37,094 bases of DNA from Virgisporangium ochraceum (GTDB lineage: Bacteria > Actinomycetota > Actinomycetes > Mycobacteriales > Micromonosporaceae): NCBI RefSeq assembly GCF_016863655.1, contig NZ_BOPH01000074.1:1-37094 (forward strand), read 5' to 3'. Each line of letters starts with the position of its first letter. Within the stretch, counting starts at the first letter, position 1. This document shows, one piece after another, positions 1-7,180 of the stretch. The notes under the pieces are model-generated. The model was not told the DNA's origin and did not search any database. It saw nothing but the letters and a program-made list of their open reading frames with translations. A program made the position numbers and the translations under genes.

Positions 1-123
1 CGACGATCAAGGCGACCGAAACAGACGTGATGGGCAGATTTGCGGTGATGGGCAGTGGCGAGCCGGACTAAAAAGTCGGCTTTGCCCATTCCACGACTAC
101 GCGCGAACCTGCGACTCGGGACA
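1..123. other. Left edge region: possible 3' end of a plus-strand gene
   Basis: A short plus-strand reading frame enters from the window edge and ends with TAA at 69-71; its last residues read ...RFAVMGSGEPD. It is too short to recognise. A competing minus-strand frame starting at ATG 89 (MGKADFLVRL...) runs off the left edge. Two exact copies of GTGATGGGCAG lie at 27-37 and 45-55, an 18-bp period. The rest holds the hairpin at 61-83 and an edge repeat at 91-128, listed separately. No function is claimed. Confidence 0.25.
61..83 (+). terminator. Probable intrinsic terminator with bulged stem
   Basis: GCCG, a bulged G, then ACT pairs across an AAAA loop with AGTCGGC (62-69 with 74-80), followed by TTT. 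The outer A61-T81 pair extends the stem. The orientation, with the T run on the right, suits a plus-strand gene ending just to the left. The TAA stop of the short edge frame lies inside the hairpin. Confidence 0.45.
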
Positions 124-128
124 CTAGT
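91..128 (-). repeat. Edge repeat, left copy (38 bp)
   Basis: The reverse complement of 91-128 matches 37057-37094 at 33 of 38 positions, including 23 of 24 in the core that reads AGTGTCC-n-GAGTCGCAGG and continues TTCGCG. The copies are inverted relative to each other. This copy begins at the stop codon of the SIMPL gene. Two of the five differences fall at synonymous positions (CGA/AGA, CGC/CGA) in a shared frame reading SRVAGSR. The nature of the element is unknown. Confidence 0.55.
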
Positions 129-789
129 CGAGCACCGGTTCGGTCATCGCGAACCTCGCCTCCACCGACGCGTACACGTGCTGGAGGCGGGGTTCGAGGT
201 CGAAGTTCGGGCCGCCGCCCGAGTCGGCGGCGAACGCCATCGCCCGCATCCCCACCGCGATGGGCGCGCCCTCCGCGGGTAGACCCGATCCGGAGAGACC
301 CGCGTCGGCCAGTTGCAGCAGCCGGGTGATCCGCGCGCCGAGCGCCTCGGCGTACTCGCGGGCCCTGGTCAGGGCGTCGCCGATCGCGTCGTGGCGGGCC
401 TGCCGGTAGGCCGGGCTGTCGGGACGCAGCGCCCAGTGCGGGCCGCCGACCGTCGTCTGGTCCTGGTCGGCGAGGCGGAGCATGAGCTCGCCCAGCACCG
501 CGAAGTCGGTGACCGTCACCTGCAGCGTCACGCTGCCCCGGTAGCCGACGATCCGCTCACCGGCGCCCTTGGTCTCCGGGTACACGTAGACGCCGCTGGT
601 CTCGCGACGCTCGATCGCCTCGGCGTACCCGTCGAGCAGCGCGCCCAGCGCCGTCGACCGCTCGGCCAGGCGGGCCAGCGCCGGCTGGCGCTCCCGGTCA
701 CGCGCGGACACCGTGACGCTCACGGTCGCGATCTCCGGCGGAACCTCACGGTTGATCTCGCCCCGGACGGCGACGACAGGCTCGGTCAT
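124..789 (-). CDS. SIMPL (DUF541) domain protein
   Basis: A 221-residue protein of the SIMPL/DUF541 family, whose members are mostly uncharacterised oligomeric or envelope-associated proteins. The N-terminal MTEPVVAVRGE followed by EIATVSVTVSARDRE is the typical first strand pair (x-V-x-G-x-G/E, then P-x-x-A-x-V-x-V). The middle has the expected YRGSVTLQVTV strand, and RQARHDAIGDALTRAREYAEALG is the typical helix in which the family carries A-x-x-x-A-x-x-K/R-A. No signal peptide is visible, unlike the periplasmic Gram-negative members, so it is probably cytoplasmic. The start is ATG 789, only 10 bp after the dapC stop, so it is likely the third gene of fdxA-dapC-SIMPL. A longer upstream reading frame exists but runs through dapC. 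No specific function can be assigned. Confidence 0.8.
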   Translation of the reverse strand: MTEPVVAVRGEINREVPPEIATVSVTVSARDRERQPALARLAERSTALGALLDGYAEAIERRETSGVYVYPETKGAGERIVGYRGSVTLQVTVTDFAVLGELMLRLADQDQTTVGGPHWALRPDSPAYRQARHDAIGDALTRAREYAEALGARITRLLQLADAGLSGSGLPAEGAPIAVGMRAMAFAADSGGGPNFDLEPRLQHVYASVEARFAMTEPVLD

Positions 790-799
790 GAACCAGACG

Positions 800-1894
800 C
801 TATATCCGCGCGCGGAGCCGGGCGACCGCTGCCGCCACCCGGTCGTCGGACGCGGTGAGGGCCACCCGGACGTGCGTCGCGCCGGCCGGGCCGTAGAACT
901 CGCCGGGCACGGCGAGGATCCCCAGCGTGGCCAGGCGCTCGACGGACTCCCAGCACGGCGTGCCGTCGGTGACCCACAGGAACAGCCCGGCCTCGGAGTC
1001 GTCGACCCGGAACCCGGCACCGGCGAGCGCACCGGCGAGCGCGTCGCGCCGCGCGGCGTAGAGCGCACGCTGCGCCTCGACGTGGGCCTCGTCACCGAGC
1101 GCCGCGACCATCGCCGCCTGCACCGGCGCCGGCACGATCAGCCCGCTGTGCTTGCGCACCTCCAGCAGCTCGCCGACCAGCTCCGGGTCGCCGGCGACGA
1201 ACCCGGCCCGGTACCCGGCCAGGTTCGACCGCTTCGACAGCGAGTGCACCGCGAGCACACCGTCGGCACCGGCCACGCCGAGCGCCGAGACCGGCGGCGC
1301 CGACGGCTCCCAGCCGAGCGAGAGATAGCACTCGTCGCTGGCCACGACCGCTCCAGCGGCCCGGGCCCAGCCGATCGTCTCGGCGATCTTCGCGGGCGGC
1401 AGCACCCGGCCCGACGGGTTGCCGGGCGAGTTCAGCCAGACCAGCCGCACCCGTTCCGGGTCGACCTCGGCGGCCGGGTCGTCGGACCGGACCACCTCGG
1501 CACCGGCCAGCCGCGCCCCCACGTCGTACGTGGGGTAGCAGACCGACGGGATGACGACGACGTCACCGGCACCGAGCCCGAGCAGCGTCGGCAGCCCGGC
1601 CACGAGCTCCTTGGAGCCGATCGTGGGCAGCACTCCGAAGCCGTCGCTGATGCCGCAGTTCCGCGTCACCCAGTCGGTGATCGCGGCACGCAGCGCCGGG
1701 CTACCGGCGGTGAGCGGGTAGCCCGGCGAGTCGGCGGCACCGGCGAGCGCGGCCTGCACCGCGGCCGGCACCGGGTCGACCGGTGTTCCCATCGACAGGT
1801 CGACGATGCCGTCGGGGTGCTCCGCCGCCCGCTTCTTCGCGGGCGCCAGGGCGTCCCACGGGAAGTCGGGCAGCGAGCGGCGTAAGCCGTTCAG
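800..1894 (-). CDS. dapC: Succinyldiaminopimelate transaminase (DapC-type)
   Basis: Fold-type I PLP aminotransferase of about 364 residues, the usual length for actinobacterial DapC, which converts N-succinyl-2-amino-6-ketopimelate and glutamate to N-succinyl-LL-diaminopimelate in the lysine/peptidoglycan pathway. Visible motifs: LPDFPWDALAPAKKRA near the N-terminus, typical of the family; substrate-loop NSPGNPSG (about 155-162); SDECY (about 186-190) for PLP; and the Schiff-base lysine in SLSKRSNLAGYRAGF (about K221). The C-terminus TATHVRVALTASDDRV is also typical. The start is uncertain: no ATG, GTG or TTG suits the conserved N-terminus, and CTG at 1894 overlaps the ferredoxin stop (CTGA), which suggests translational coupling. 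A start further upstream inside fdxA is possible. The fdxA-dapC pairing is also seen in mycobacteria (Rv1177/Rv1178), which supports the assignment over a generic aspartate aminotransferase. Confidence 0.88.
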   Translation of the reverse strand: MNGLRRSLPDFPWDALAPAKKRAAEHPDGIVDLSMGTPVDPVPAAVQAALAGAADSPGYPLTAGSPALRAAITDWVTRNCGISDGFGVLPTIGSKELVAGLPTLLGLGAGDVVVIPSVCYPTYDVGARLAGAEVVRSDDPAAEVDPERVRLVWLNSPGNPSGRVLPPAKIAETIGWARAAGAVVASDECYLSLGWEPSAPPVSALGVAGADGVLAVHSLSKRSNLAGYRAGFVAGDPELVGELLEVRKHSGLIVPAPVQAAMVAALGDEAHVEAQRALYAARRDALAGALAGAGFRVDDSEAGLFLWVTDGTPCWESVERLATLGILAVPGEFYGPAGATHVRVALTASDDRVAAAVARLRARI

Positions 1895-2217
1895 TGTCCG
1901 GTCTCCCTCGGCGGCTGCGCCGCGACGAAGGTGGCGTCCTTGTCGAGCTTCCCGACCTTCGACGCCCCGCCAGGCGACCCGAGGTCCTCGAAGAACTCGT
2001 AGTTCGCGCCGGTGTAGTCCTTCCACTGCTCCGGCACGTCGTCTTCGTAGAAGATCGCCTCGACCGGGCACACCGGCTCACACGCACCGCAGTCGACGCA
2101 TTCGTCGGGGTGGATGTAGAGCATGCGGTTGCCCTCGTAGATGCAGTCGACGGGGCACTCTTCGATGCAGGCCTTGTCGAGCAGGTCAACGCAGGGTTCG
2201 GCAATTATGTAGGTCAC
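1891..2217 (-). CDS. fdxA: Seven-iron ferredoxin (3Fe-4S/4Fe-4S)
   Basis: A 108-residue FdxA/FdxC-type ferredoxin, a small cytosolic electron carrier. Cysteines at 9, 17, 21 and 25, and 40, 43, 46 and 50 give the 7Fe pattern: CVDLLDKAC-x3-C-x3-C followed by CVDCGACEPVC. The acidic segment after the clusters (EDDVPEQWKDYTGANYEFFEDLG) is the conserved C-terminal tail of this actinobacterial family. Start ATG 2217 has the classic MTYIIAEPCVD beginning. The stop overlaps the likely CTG start of dapC, so the two should be co-translated. A divergent acetyltransferase begins 79 bp away, so the gap 2218-2296 must hold both promoters. Likely partners are cytochromes P450 or other redox enzymes elsewhere in the genome; nothing here shows which. 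Confidence 0.96.
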   Translation of the reverse strand: MTYIIAEPCVDLLDKACIEECPVDCIYEGNRMLYIHPDECVDCGACEPVCPVEAIFYEDDVPEQWKDYTGANYEFFEDLGSPGGASKVGKLDKDATFVAAQPPRETGH

Positions 2218-2296
2218 GACTGTTGTTCCTCCCAGGGCGCTACCAGTCCGCGACGCCCATCCGGAGCTTAGTATCCCGGTTCGGGGGTGGTCGATC

Positions 2297-3268
2297 GTGC
2301 ACGGTGGGGGCCTGAACCGACCCCTGACTTCTCCCGACGTCGGTCATCGGGTGGTGGTCCGCCGGATCGTGGGCCTGCAGGCCGGGCGCCCGGTGCAGTC
2401 CGACGCGATCGGCGTGCTCACGCGGGTCACCGAGACGCATCTCACAGTGCGCACGGCGGACGGTGACCTCGACATCGCGCTCGCGGCCGTGACGGCCGCG
2501 AAGCGCATCCCCGACCAGCGCGCCCGCAGCGCCACCGAGCGGCTCGAGCTGGTCGCGGCCGCCGGATGGCCGCCCGTGGAGAAGGGCCTTCTGGGGGACT
2601 GGCAGCTGCGCGCGTCGGGCGGGTGGACCGGGCGGGGCAACTCCGCGCTGGCCGTGGGCGACCCCGGGCTGCCCACGGCCGCGGCGGTCGACGCGGTGAC
2701 CGCCTGGTACGCCGAGCGCGGCCAGCGGCCGATGATCGCCGTTCCGCTGCCCCTCGGGCGCCGGCTGCAGCCCGAGCTCGACCGACGCGGCTGGGTGACG
2801 ATCACGCCGACGCTGGTCCAGACGGCTCTTCTCACCGATCTTCCCGCCACCCGCGACCCGGACGTGGCGCTCCTCACCGAGCCGACCGAGGCGTGGTTCG
2901 CCGGCGTGGGCGGACGCAAGGGCGGACTGCCACCGGCGGCGCGGACGATCCTCACCGGGGTGCCCGACGCCCGGTACGCCGCCGGCCTCTCCCCCGACGG
3001 CGCCCTCGTGGCCACCGCACGCGGCACGGTGACCGACGGCTGGTTGGGGATCACCGTGGTCGGGGTCGACCCGGCACACCGGCGGCAGGGATGGGCCCGC
3101 CGGCTCACGCTCGCCCTCGTGGCATGGGCGGCCGACGCCGGAGCCGAGCGGGCGTTCCTGCAGGTCGAGGAGACGAACACACCCGCGCGTGACCTGTACG
3201 AACGGCTCGGCTTCCGCACGGCGCACAAGTACGTGGTGCGGCTACCGCAGCGGCCCTGCTTACCTTAG
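2297..3268 (+). CDS. GNAT acetyltransferase with N-terminal SH3-like domain (Rv0428c-like)
   Basis: A 323-residue protein with a typical GNAT fold in the last third: GITVVGVDPAHRRQGWARRL (about 252-271) carries the acetyl-CoA loop R-R-x-G-x-A, and NTPARDLYERLGFRTAHKY (about 295-313) is the closing strand/helix with the usual A-x-x-L-Y-x-x-x-G-F. The N-terminal 70 residues (GHRVVVRRIVG...AIGVLTRVTETHLTVRTADGDLDIALAAVTAAKRIP) are strand-rich and resemble the small SH3-like domain of the actinobacterial Rv0428c family. A second, degenerate GNAT half lies between. Start GTG 2297 was chosen because it keeps the domain complete; no strong ribosome site is visible. Its end overlaps the convergent gene by 9 bp. 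The substrate is unknown. Confidence 0.85.
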   Translation: MHGGGLNRPLTSPDVGHRVVVRRIVGLQAGRPVQSDAIGVLTRVTETHLTVRTADGDLDIALAAVTAAKRIPDQRARSATERLELVAAAGWPPVEKGLLGDWQLRASGGWTGRGNSALAVGDPGLPTAAAVDAVTAWYAERGQRPMIAVPLPLGRRLQPELDRRGWVTITPTLVQTALLTDLPATRDPDVALLTEPTEAWFAGVGGRKGGLPPAARTILTGVPDARYAAGLSPDGALVATARGTVTDGWLGITVVGVDPAHRRQGWARRLTLALVAWAADAGAERAFLQVEETNTPARDLYERLGFRTAHKYVVRLPQRPCLP

Positions 3269-3721
3269 GGGCAGAGCCTCGACGGCCCGGCGCAGCGCCC
3301 TCGACACCTGGCCGAACTCCCGCTCGTCGTGCGAGCTGAACAGCACCAGGTCACGACCCCGGTACCGGGCCTGCAGGTCGAGCCGCGGCGGCCAGCGGCG
3401 GGCGCTGACGATCGCGACGACGCACGGCACCACCAGCAGCACGGCTGCCAGCAGGAACGCCATCGGCGAGCGGACGATCGCCACCACCGGGATCACGATC
3501 GGCGTCTGCGCGATCGCGATCACGCTGCTGATCAGCACCGCCGGGTGGACCGGACCCCGCGAGATACCGAGGTCGGCCAGCTCGGACAGGGCGTACCGGT
3601 CGCGGGCGGTGTGCAGGAACTGGTTGGTGACGGCGACGTCGGCACCCCGGTAGTACCAGGTGACGGTCCGACGCGGCGGCATCGCGGACCCCGGTGCCGG
3701 TTCGACGTACTGGGCACTCAT
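3260..3721 (-). CDS. DUF6232-like small membrane protein
   Basis: A 153-residue protein with two adjacent hydrophobic segments around residues 60-80 (AVLISSVIAIAQTPIVIPVVAI) and 84-106 (PMAFLLAAVLLVVPCVVAIVSA). These follow a soluble N-terminal strand region, YYRGADVAVTNQFLHTARDRYALSELADL, and are followed by a soluble tail containing the strand-type sequence YRGRDLVLFSSHDEREFGQVSRALRRAVE. This order, with V-T-x-x-x-L-x-T...Y-x-L-x-x-L and a C-terminal S-x-D-x-x-x-F-x-Q-V-x-R-A-L, matches DUF6232-type proteins common in actinomycetes. Function unknown. Start ATG 3721 follows a good AAGGAGG ribosome site 6-7 bases upstream, which rejects a 54-residue longer frame. It converges with the acetyltransferase gene (9-bp overlap). 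Confidence 0.75.
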   Translation of the reverse strand: MSAQYVEPAPGSAMPPRRTVTWYYRGADVAVTNQFLHTARDRYALSELADLGISRGPVHPAVLISSVIAIAQTPIVIPVVAIVRSPMAFLLAAVLLVVPCVVAIVSARRWPPRLDLQARYRGRDLVLFSSHDEREFGQVSRALRRAVEALPLR

Positions 3722-4078
3722 GGCGCCTCCTTGCATGGTGCGAGCGGTTTGCCCGCTGCGGCGGAGGCCTCGGTTGACGCTCCGGCCGCGGGTCTGAGCA
3801 GGGAAGTGACTCGCGCGCCACGCCGGCGGGGCGCTGCTCCGTAAAGCAGATGCGTGACGGTGCCGCATGTCGCTGCACGTCACGCCGTATCTGTGGGAGA
3901 TGCCTCACCTGGTGTCCTATGCACCAGGGTGAAGGAACCCCAGTCCAATTTCGCATCACCCCAGTTCTGGATGCAAGTGCATCTGACGGGTCGCAAGTTG
4001 CATCATCTGCACGACAGCCGCCACTTCTTGACATCCGCATGCAGAACCTGGGTGTTTCGACTGATAATCTCCTGCACG
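3722..4078. promoter_or_regulatory. 357-bp divergent intergenic region with several inverted repeats
   Basis: This gap separates the minus-strand membrane protein from the plus-strand XRE regulator and is visibly less GC-rich than its neighbours in its second half. It contains an 8-bp inverted repeat GCGTGACG/CGTCACGC (3852-3859, 3878-3885), extended by TGC/GCA with one bulge. It also contains the palindrome GATGCA-AG-TGCATC at 3970-3983 and a related GCAAGTTGCATC at 3993-4004, so the motif GCAAGT(T)GCATC occurs twice about 20 bp apart. TTGACA at 4028-4033 and TGATAAT at 4062-4068 look like promoter boxes but are 29 bp apart, too far for one standard promoter. These are candidate operators for the XRE protein itself or another regulator. 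Confidence 0.45.
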
Positions 4079-4936
4079 ATGGCGACTTCGCCCAGCCCTA
4101 CCATGCTCCGCCGCCAGCTGGGCGCCGAACTCAGGCGGTTGCGCGAGCGTGCGCAACGCACGGTGGCCGAGGTCGCCAAGGAACTGGGTTGGTCGGAGTC
4201 GAAGCTCAGCCGCATCGAGACAGCCACGAGCAGCATCCGCAACGCCGACCTCGATCGGCTCGCGGAGTGCTACTCGCTGCCCGGTCCGGAGCGGTCCCGG
4301 CTGGTCAACCTGGCCACGTTGTCGCGCCAGCGGGCCTGGTGGGAGGGCTACGGCGACGCGCTCCTCGACCCGTACGAGACGTACATCGGGTTCGAGGCGG
4401 AGGCGGCCTCGATCTTCGCCTACGACGCGAGCATCGTGAACGGTCTTCTCCAGACCAGCGAGTACGCGAGTGCGATCATTAGAGCGGTGGCGGTCGGCGA
4501 ACGGGCCGACGTCATCAGCCAGCGTGTTGCCGTTCGACTGGCGCGTCAGGCCGTCCTGACGCGGGAGCCTCCGCCGAAGTTGAGCGTGGTTCTCGACGAA
4601 GCGGTCCTCCGCAGACCCATCGGTGGCACCGATGTCATGCGGCGCCAGTTGATGCGGTTACTCGAGCTTGCCGAACAACCCCTGATCACAATTCAGGTGC
4701 TTCCGTTCACCGTTGGTGCCCACAAGGGGCTCGACGGATCGTTCAGCATCCTCGAGTTCGCCACCGAGGCCGACCGCCCGCTCGCCTACTGCGACGGGAT
4801 GACCGGCGGCGTCTTCCGCAGCAAGTCGGACGACCTCCGGCGCTACTGGATGAGCCTGGAGTCGCTGCGATCGGCGGCGCTCGGGCCACAGGATTCCACT
4901 GAATTCATCTCCGAGGTCCTCCGCTCCTACGGCTGA
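4079..4936 (+). CDS. Helix-turn-helix regulator, XRE family with DUF5753
   Basis: A 285-residue DNA-binding protein. Residues 9-60 form the helix-turn-helix: LGAELRRLRERAQRTVAEVA, then KELGWSESKLSRIETATSSI, with the W-S-x-S-K-x-S-R-I-E recognition helix usual for this family. Residues about 95-280 are the DUF5753 domain (YETYIGFEAEAASIFAYDASIVNGLLQTSEYA, PPKLSVVLDEAVLRRPIGG, ITIQVLPFTVGAHKGLDGSFSILEF), a presumed ligand or partner-binding region. In streptomycetes such genes pair with a DUF397 partner (WhiJ-like or Scr1/Scr2 pairs) and affect development or antibiotic production. The pair is complete here, with DUF397 31 bp downstream. The start at ATG 4079 gives the family-typical S-P-T-x-x-R-R-x-L-G opening. 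An in-frame extension of 75 residues upstream is rejected because it crosses AT-rich regulatory DNA. Confidence 0.93.
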   Translation: MATSPSPTMLRRQLGAELRRLRERAQRTVAEVAKELGWSESKLSRIETATSSIRNADLDRLAECYSLPGPERSRLVNLATLSRQRAWWEGYGDALLDPYETYIGFEAEAASIFAYDASIVNGLLQTSEYASAIIRAVAVGERADVISQRVAVRLARQAVLTREPPPKLSVVLDEAVLRRPIGGTDVMRRQLMRLLELAEQPLITIQVLPFTVGAHKGLDGSFSILEFATEADRPLAYCDGMTGGVFRSKSDDLRRYWMSLESLRSAALGPQDSTEFISEVLRSYG

Positions 4937-4967
4937 CCCGGTTCTTAAGAAAGGGAGCGGCTCCACA

Positions 4968-5153
4968 ATGCCGTGGAAGAAGAGCACGCGTAGCGGCGCA
5001 AATGGATGCGTCGAAGTCAACGTCGCCCTGCCCGAGGTCGGCGTGCGGGACAGCAAGGACCCGCACAGCCCGGTCATCAGCTTCGCGCCCGAGTCCTGGA
5101 AGACGTTCGTCGACCAGGTGCGGGCGGGACGGTACGACCGACCGGCCGGCTGA
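4968..5153 (+). CDS. DUF397 protein, partner of the upstream XRE regulator
   Basis: A 61-residue protein covering the whole DUF397 domain: WKKSTRSGANGCVEVNVAL, then VRDSKDPHSPVISFAPESW, ending TFVDQVRAGRYD. The hallmarks are the N-terminal W-x-K-S-x-x-S-G, a Cys-Val-Glu-Val, and V-R-D-S-K-D-P. The start ATG 4968 follows an AAGGGAGCGG ribosome site. It sits 31 bp after the XRE gene on the same strand, as is usual, so both should form one transcript. Family knowledge suggests that the DUF397 protein modulates its adjacent helix-turn-helix partner; the direction of the effect here is unknown. A strong hairpin follows at 5191-5214. Confidence 0.93.
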   Translation: MPWKKSTRSGANGCVEVNVALPEVGVRDSKDPHSPVISFAPESWKTFVDQVRAGRYDRPAG

Positions 5154-5190
5154 CCACCGCGCGTACCACCCCACCGATACGCGGCTCCAC

Positions 5191-5214
5191 GACCCCCGCC
5201 CGCCAGCGGGGGTC
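5191..5214. terminator. Bidirectional hairpin terminator between convergent genes
   Basis: A perfect 9-bp stem, GACCCCCGC at 5191-5199 with GCGGGGGTC at 5206-5214 and a 6-base loop CCGCCA. It lies between the DUF397 gene (stop 5153) and the convergent membrane protein gene (stop 5221). There is no U-tract, as is common in high-GC actinobacteria. Confidence 0.75.
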
Positions 5215-5220
5215 ATCGGC

Positions 5221-5685
5221 CTACCTGCGGACGACCTTGCGGGGCTTGGAACCGACCCGGTCGGCGTAGCGCTTCCACGCCTGCGACTTCCAGTCCTTGC
5301 CCATCGTCATCACGATCAGGGCGCCCAGGAAGCCGGCCACCAGCGTGATGCCGGCGTACCACCAGATCTGCCGGAAGAACAGGCCGGCGCCCTCGGCGAA
5401 CGGCTGCTCACCCACCAGCAGCGGCCCCAGCAGCACGCTCAACAGGCAGCCGGCGCCCGCCGCGAACAGCAGGTCGGCCCAGACCCTCGGCATGGGATGC
5501 CGGCGCACCCAGCGGATCGCCGCGACGAACATCACGACTCCGATCGCGCCCAGGGTCACCAGCCCGACGCGGATCTCCCGGTCGTCGTCGCCGTCTGCCC
5601 ACGTCTTCGCGACCACCCGTCCAACGACGTTGATCGCGAACAATCCCACCGCCAGCGCACCGACCGGCAGCCACCGCTCCCTCAT
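5221..5685 (-). CDS. Small integral membrane protein, unknown function
   Basis: A 154-residue protein with four predicted membrane segments at about 6-24 (LPVGALAVGLFAINVVGRVV), 40-58 (VGLVTLGAIGVVMFVAAIRW), 70-92 (LLFAAGAGCLLSVLLGPLLVG) and 108-128 (WYAGITLVAGFLGALIVMTMG). The C-terminus is basic (KDWKSQAWKRYADRVGSKPRKVVRR), which predicts a cytoplasmic tail. Start ATG 5683-5685 follows an AGAGGCAAG sequence that could serve as a ribosome site. The gene stands downstream of mshB and its membrane partner on the same strand, with a 78-bp gap, so it may be read from the same or its own promoter. No family was recognised. Confidence 0.7.
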   Translation of the reverse strand: MRERWLPVGALAVGLFAINVVGRVVAKTWADGDDDREIRVGLVTLGAIGVVMFVAAIRWVRRHPMPRVWADLLFAAGAGCLLSVLLGPLLVGEQPFAEGAGLFFRQIWWYAGITLVAGFLGALIVMTMGKDWKSQAWKRYADRVGSKPRKVVRR

Positions 5686-5763
5686 GTCTTGCCTCTTTAC
5701 CGTGCCGACGCCGCGTCGCCAAGGCCCGGACGCGGGATTGTTGCCGGCGTGGAAGCAAAAGCG

Positions 5764-6225
5764 TCAGATTTTGGGACGGAACGCGGTGAGCACCAGGCGG
5801 TAACCCGCCACCGCGTACGTGAGACTGCCGACGAGCATCGTCACGATGCCGACCCAGTTGGTGTCGGTCAGGAGGAGGTCGCCCTCGGTCTTGCGGCTCG
5901 ACGCCACCACCATCACCGCCACCCACAGCACCGCGATCGCCGCCACGGGCAGGCGGCGGCCCGTCACCGCGACCGTGAACCAGATCAGGCCGGCGTTGAC
6001 GACCACCGCGGCCACGACGGACACCGGCAGCCGGTACCCGTCCCAGTACAGCGACGAGAGGAACACCTCGAACGCCGCGGTGAGCACCGTCAGGCACACG
6101 GCCACCAGGAAACCCAGGATCCGCATGCCCAGGTCGACCCACCGCAGCCAGGGCGCCGGCCCGGCCTTCACCGGCCCGGTGCCTTTCACCAGGCTCACCC
6201 GGGCGGTCTCGGGCATGACGGTCAT
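5764..6225 (-). CDS. Membrane protein coupled to mshB (Rv1171-like position)
   Basis: A 153-residue protein with four predicted membrane helices: about 33-56 (LGMRILGFLVAVCLTVLTAAFEVF), 68-88 (VSVVAAVVVNAGLIWFTVAVT), 92-108 (LPVAAIAVLWVAVMVVA) and 122-145 (WVGIVTMLVGSLTYAVAGYRLVL). Start ATG 6225 shares four bases with the mshB stop (ATGA), so it is translationally coupled to mshB; a second in-frame ATG is at 6216. In mycobacteria a membrane protein of similar length (Rv1171) also follows mshB, which suggests a conserved but unexplained link with mycothiol metabolism or with the envelope. Family assignment rests on position and topology only. Confidence 0.75.
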   Translation of the reverse strand: MTVMPETARVSLVKGTGPVKAGPAPWLRWVDLGMRILGFLVAVCLTVLTAAFEVFLSSLYWDGYRLPVSVVAAVVVNAGLIWFTVAVTGRRLPVAAIAVLWVAVMVVASSRKTEGDLLLTDTNWVGIVTMLVGSLTYAVAGYRLVLTAFRPKI

Positions 6226-7154
6226 CGCGTGGACGGGACCGGCGCAGCCTGCCGGGACAGCCCCGCGAACAGGTCGCTCTCCCACCGGTTCGGACCGCCG
6301 CCCGGCCCGCGCCGGCCGGCAGCGAGCTGGTAGAACTCCATGCCCATGAATTCGGCGCCGAAGTTGCCGGCCACCGACAGCATCCAGTAGTTGTCCGGGA
6401 TCTGGCTGGCGTGCGCCCGCACCGCGGTGACCTTCTGCTCCGCGAACTCCCGGCCGTCGACGCACGCGGCGATCAGCTCGTCTGGCGTGCCGAACGGCAG
6501 GTCGTCGACGTTCGTGACCTCGGCGAACGGGTTGTTGGCCGACCCGGCGAACTCCTCGATGCCGGCCTGGAGCGTGCTCTTCGGCACGGTCGTCCAGTAG
6601 ATCTTGGCCGGGCCGATGCCCTCGGCGGCGGCGAGCTCGCACGCCCGCATCGTGACCCGGTGGGCCTGGATGTGGTCGGGGTGACCGTAGAAACCGTTGG
6701 GGTCGTACGTGACCGCGACCTGCGGACGGGTCTCGCGGATCACGTCGAGGAGCAGACCGGCGGCCTCGTCGAGGTCGGCCCGCCAGAACGCGCGCGGGTG
6801 GTCGTTGGTGGGCAGGCCCATCATCCCGGAGTCGCGGTAGCGGCCGGCGCCGCCGAGGAACCGGTGGTCGGTGACGCCCAGAGCGGCGCACGCGGCCGCG
6901 AGCTCGCCGATGCGGTACCCGCCGAGCTGGTCGGCCTGCCCCGCGGCCAGTTGGGAGAGCGCCGGGACGTGGATCTCGCCCTCCTCGCCGAGCGTGCAGG
7001 TGACGAGCGTCACCCGGTCGCCCGCGGCGGCGTACATGGCCATGGTGGCGCCGGTACCGATGGCCTCGTCGTCAGGATGAGCGTGGACGAAGAGGATGCT
7101 GCGGCCGGCCTCTTCGCGAGGGTGCGGCACGACGGCAGGGACGGGTTCGGGCAC
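6222..7154 (-). CDS. mshB: Mycothiol biosynthesis deacetylase MshB
   Basis: N-acetyl-1-D-myo-inosityl-2-amino-2-deoxy-alpha-D-glucopyranoside deacetylase, a cytosolic zinc enzyme that removes the acetyl group before cysteine ligation by MshC. From a GTG start at 7154 the protein has 310 residues. It has the LmbE/PIG-L signature AHPDDE (residues 25-30, with His26 and Asp29 as likely zinc ligands and Asp28 as general base). The third ligand lies in YDPNGFYGHPDHIQAH. The actinobacterial MshB-type segments TCTLGEEGEI and RFLGGAGRYRDSGMMG are present and separate it from mycothiol conjugate amidase less sharply, so Mca remains a minor alternative. A TTG at 7187 would add 11 residues but would overlap the divergent peptidase start; GTG 7154 leaves 26 bp between the two divergent starts. 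The stop is coupled to the next membrane gene. Confidence 0.92.
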   Translation of the reverse strand: MPEPVPAVVPHPREEAGRSILFVHAHPDDEAIGTGATMAMYAAAGDRVTLVTCTLGEEGEIHVPALSQLAAGQADQLGGYRIGELAAACAALGVTDHRFLGGAGRYRDSGMMGLPTNDHPRAFWRADLDEAAGLLLDVIRETRPQVAVTYDPNGFYGHPDHIQAHRVTMRACELAAAEGIGPAKIYWTTVPKSTLQAGIEEFAGSANNPFAEVTNVDDLPFGTPDELIAACVDGREFAEQKVTAVRAHASQIPDNYWMLSVAGNFGAEFMGMEFYQLAAGRRGPGGGPNRWESDLFAGLSRQAAPVPSTR

Positions 7155-7180
7155 GACCGAAACTCTACGTTGCGATCCGC

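Noticed and set aside
77..103. Octapeptide MEWAKPTF on the minus strand resembling the start of a PqqA-type precursor
   Set aside because: A TAG stop follows at once, there is no radical SAM partner, and the resemblance is only a few residues.
4028..4068. Single sigma-A promoter TTGACA...TGATAAT for the XRE gene
   Set aside because: The boxes are 29 bp apart; they cannot belong to one standard promoter.
3854..4078. 75-residue N-terminal extension of the XRE regulator
   Set aside because: It crosses AT-richer DNA with palindromes, has atypical codon use and lies before the family-typical opening.
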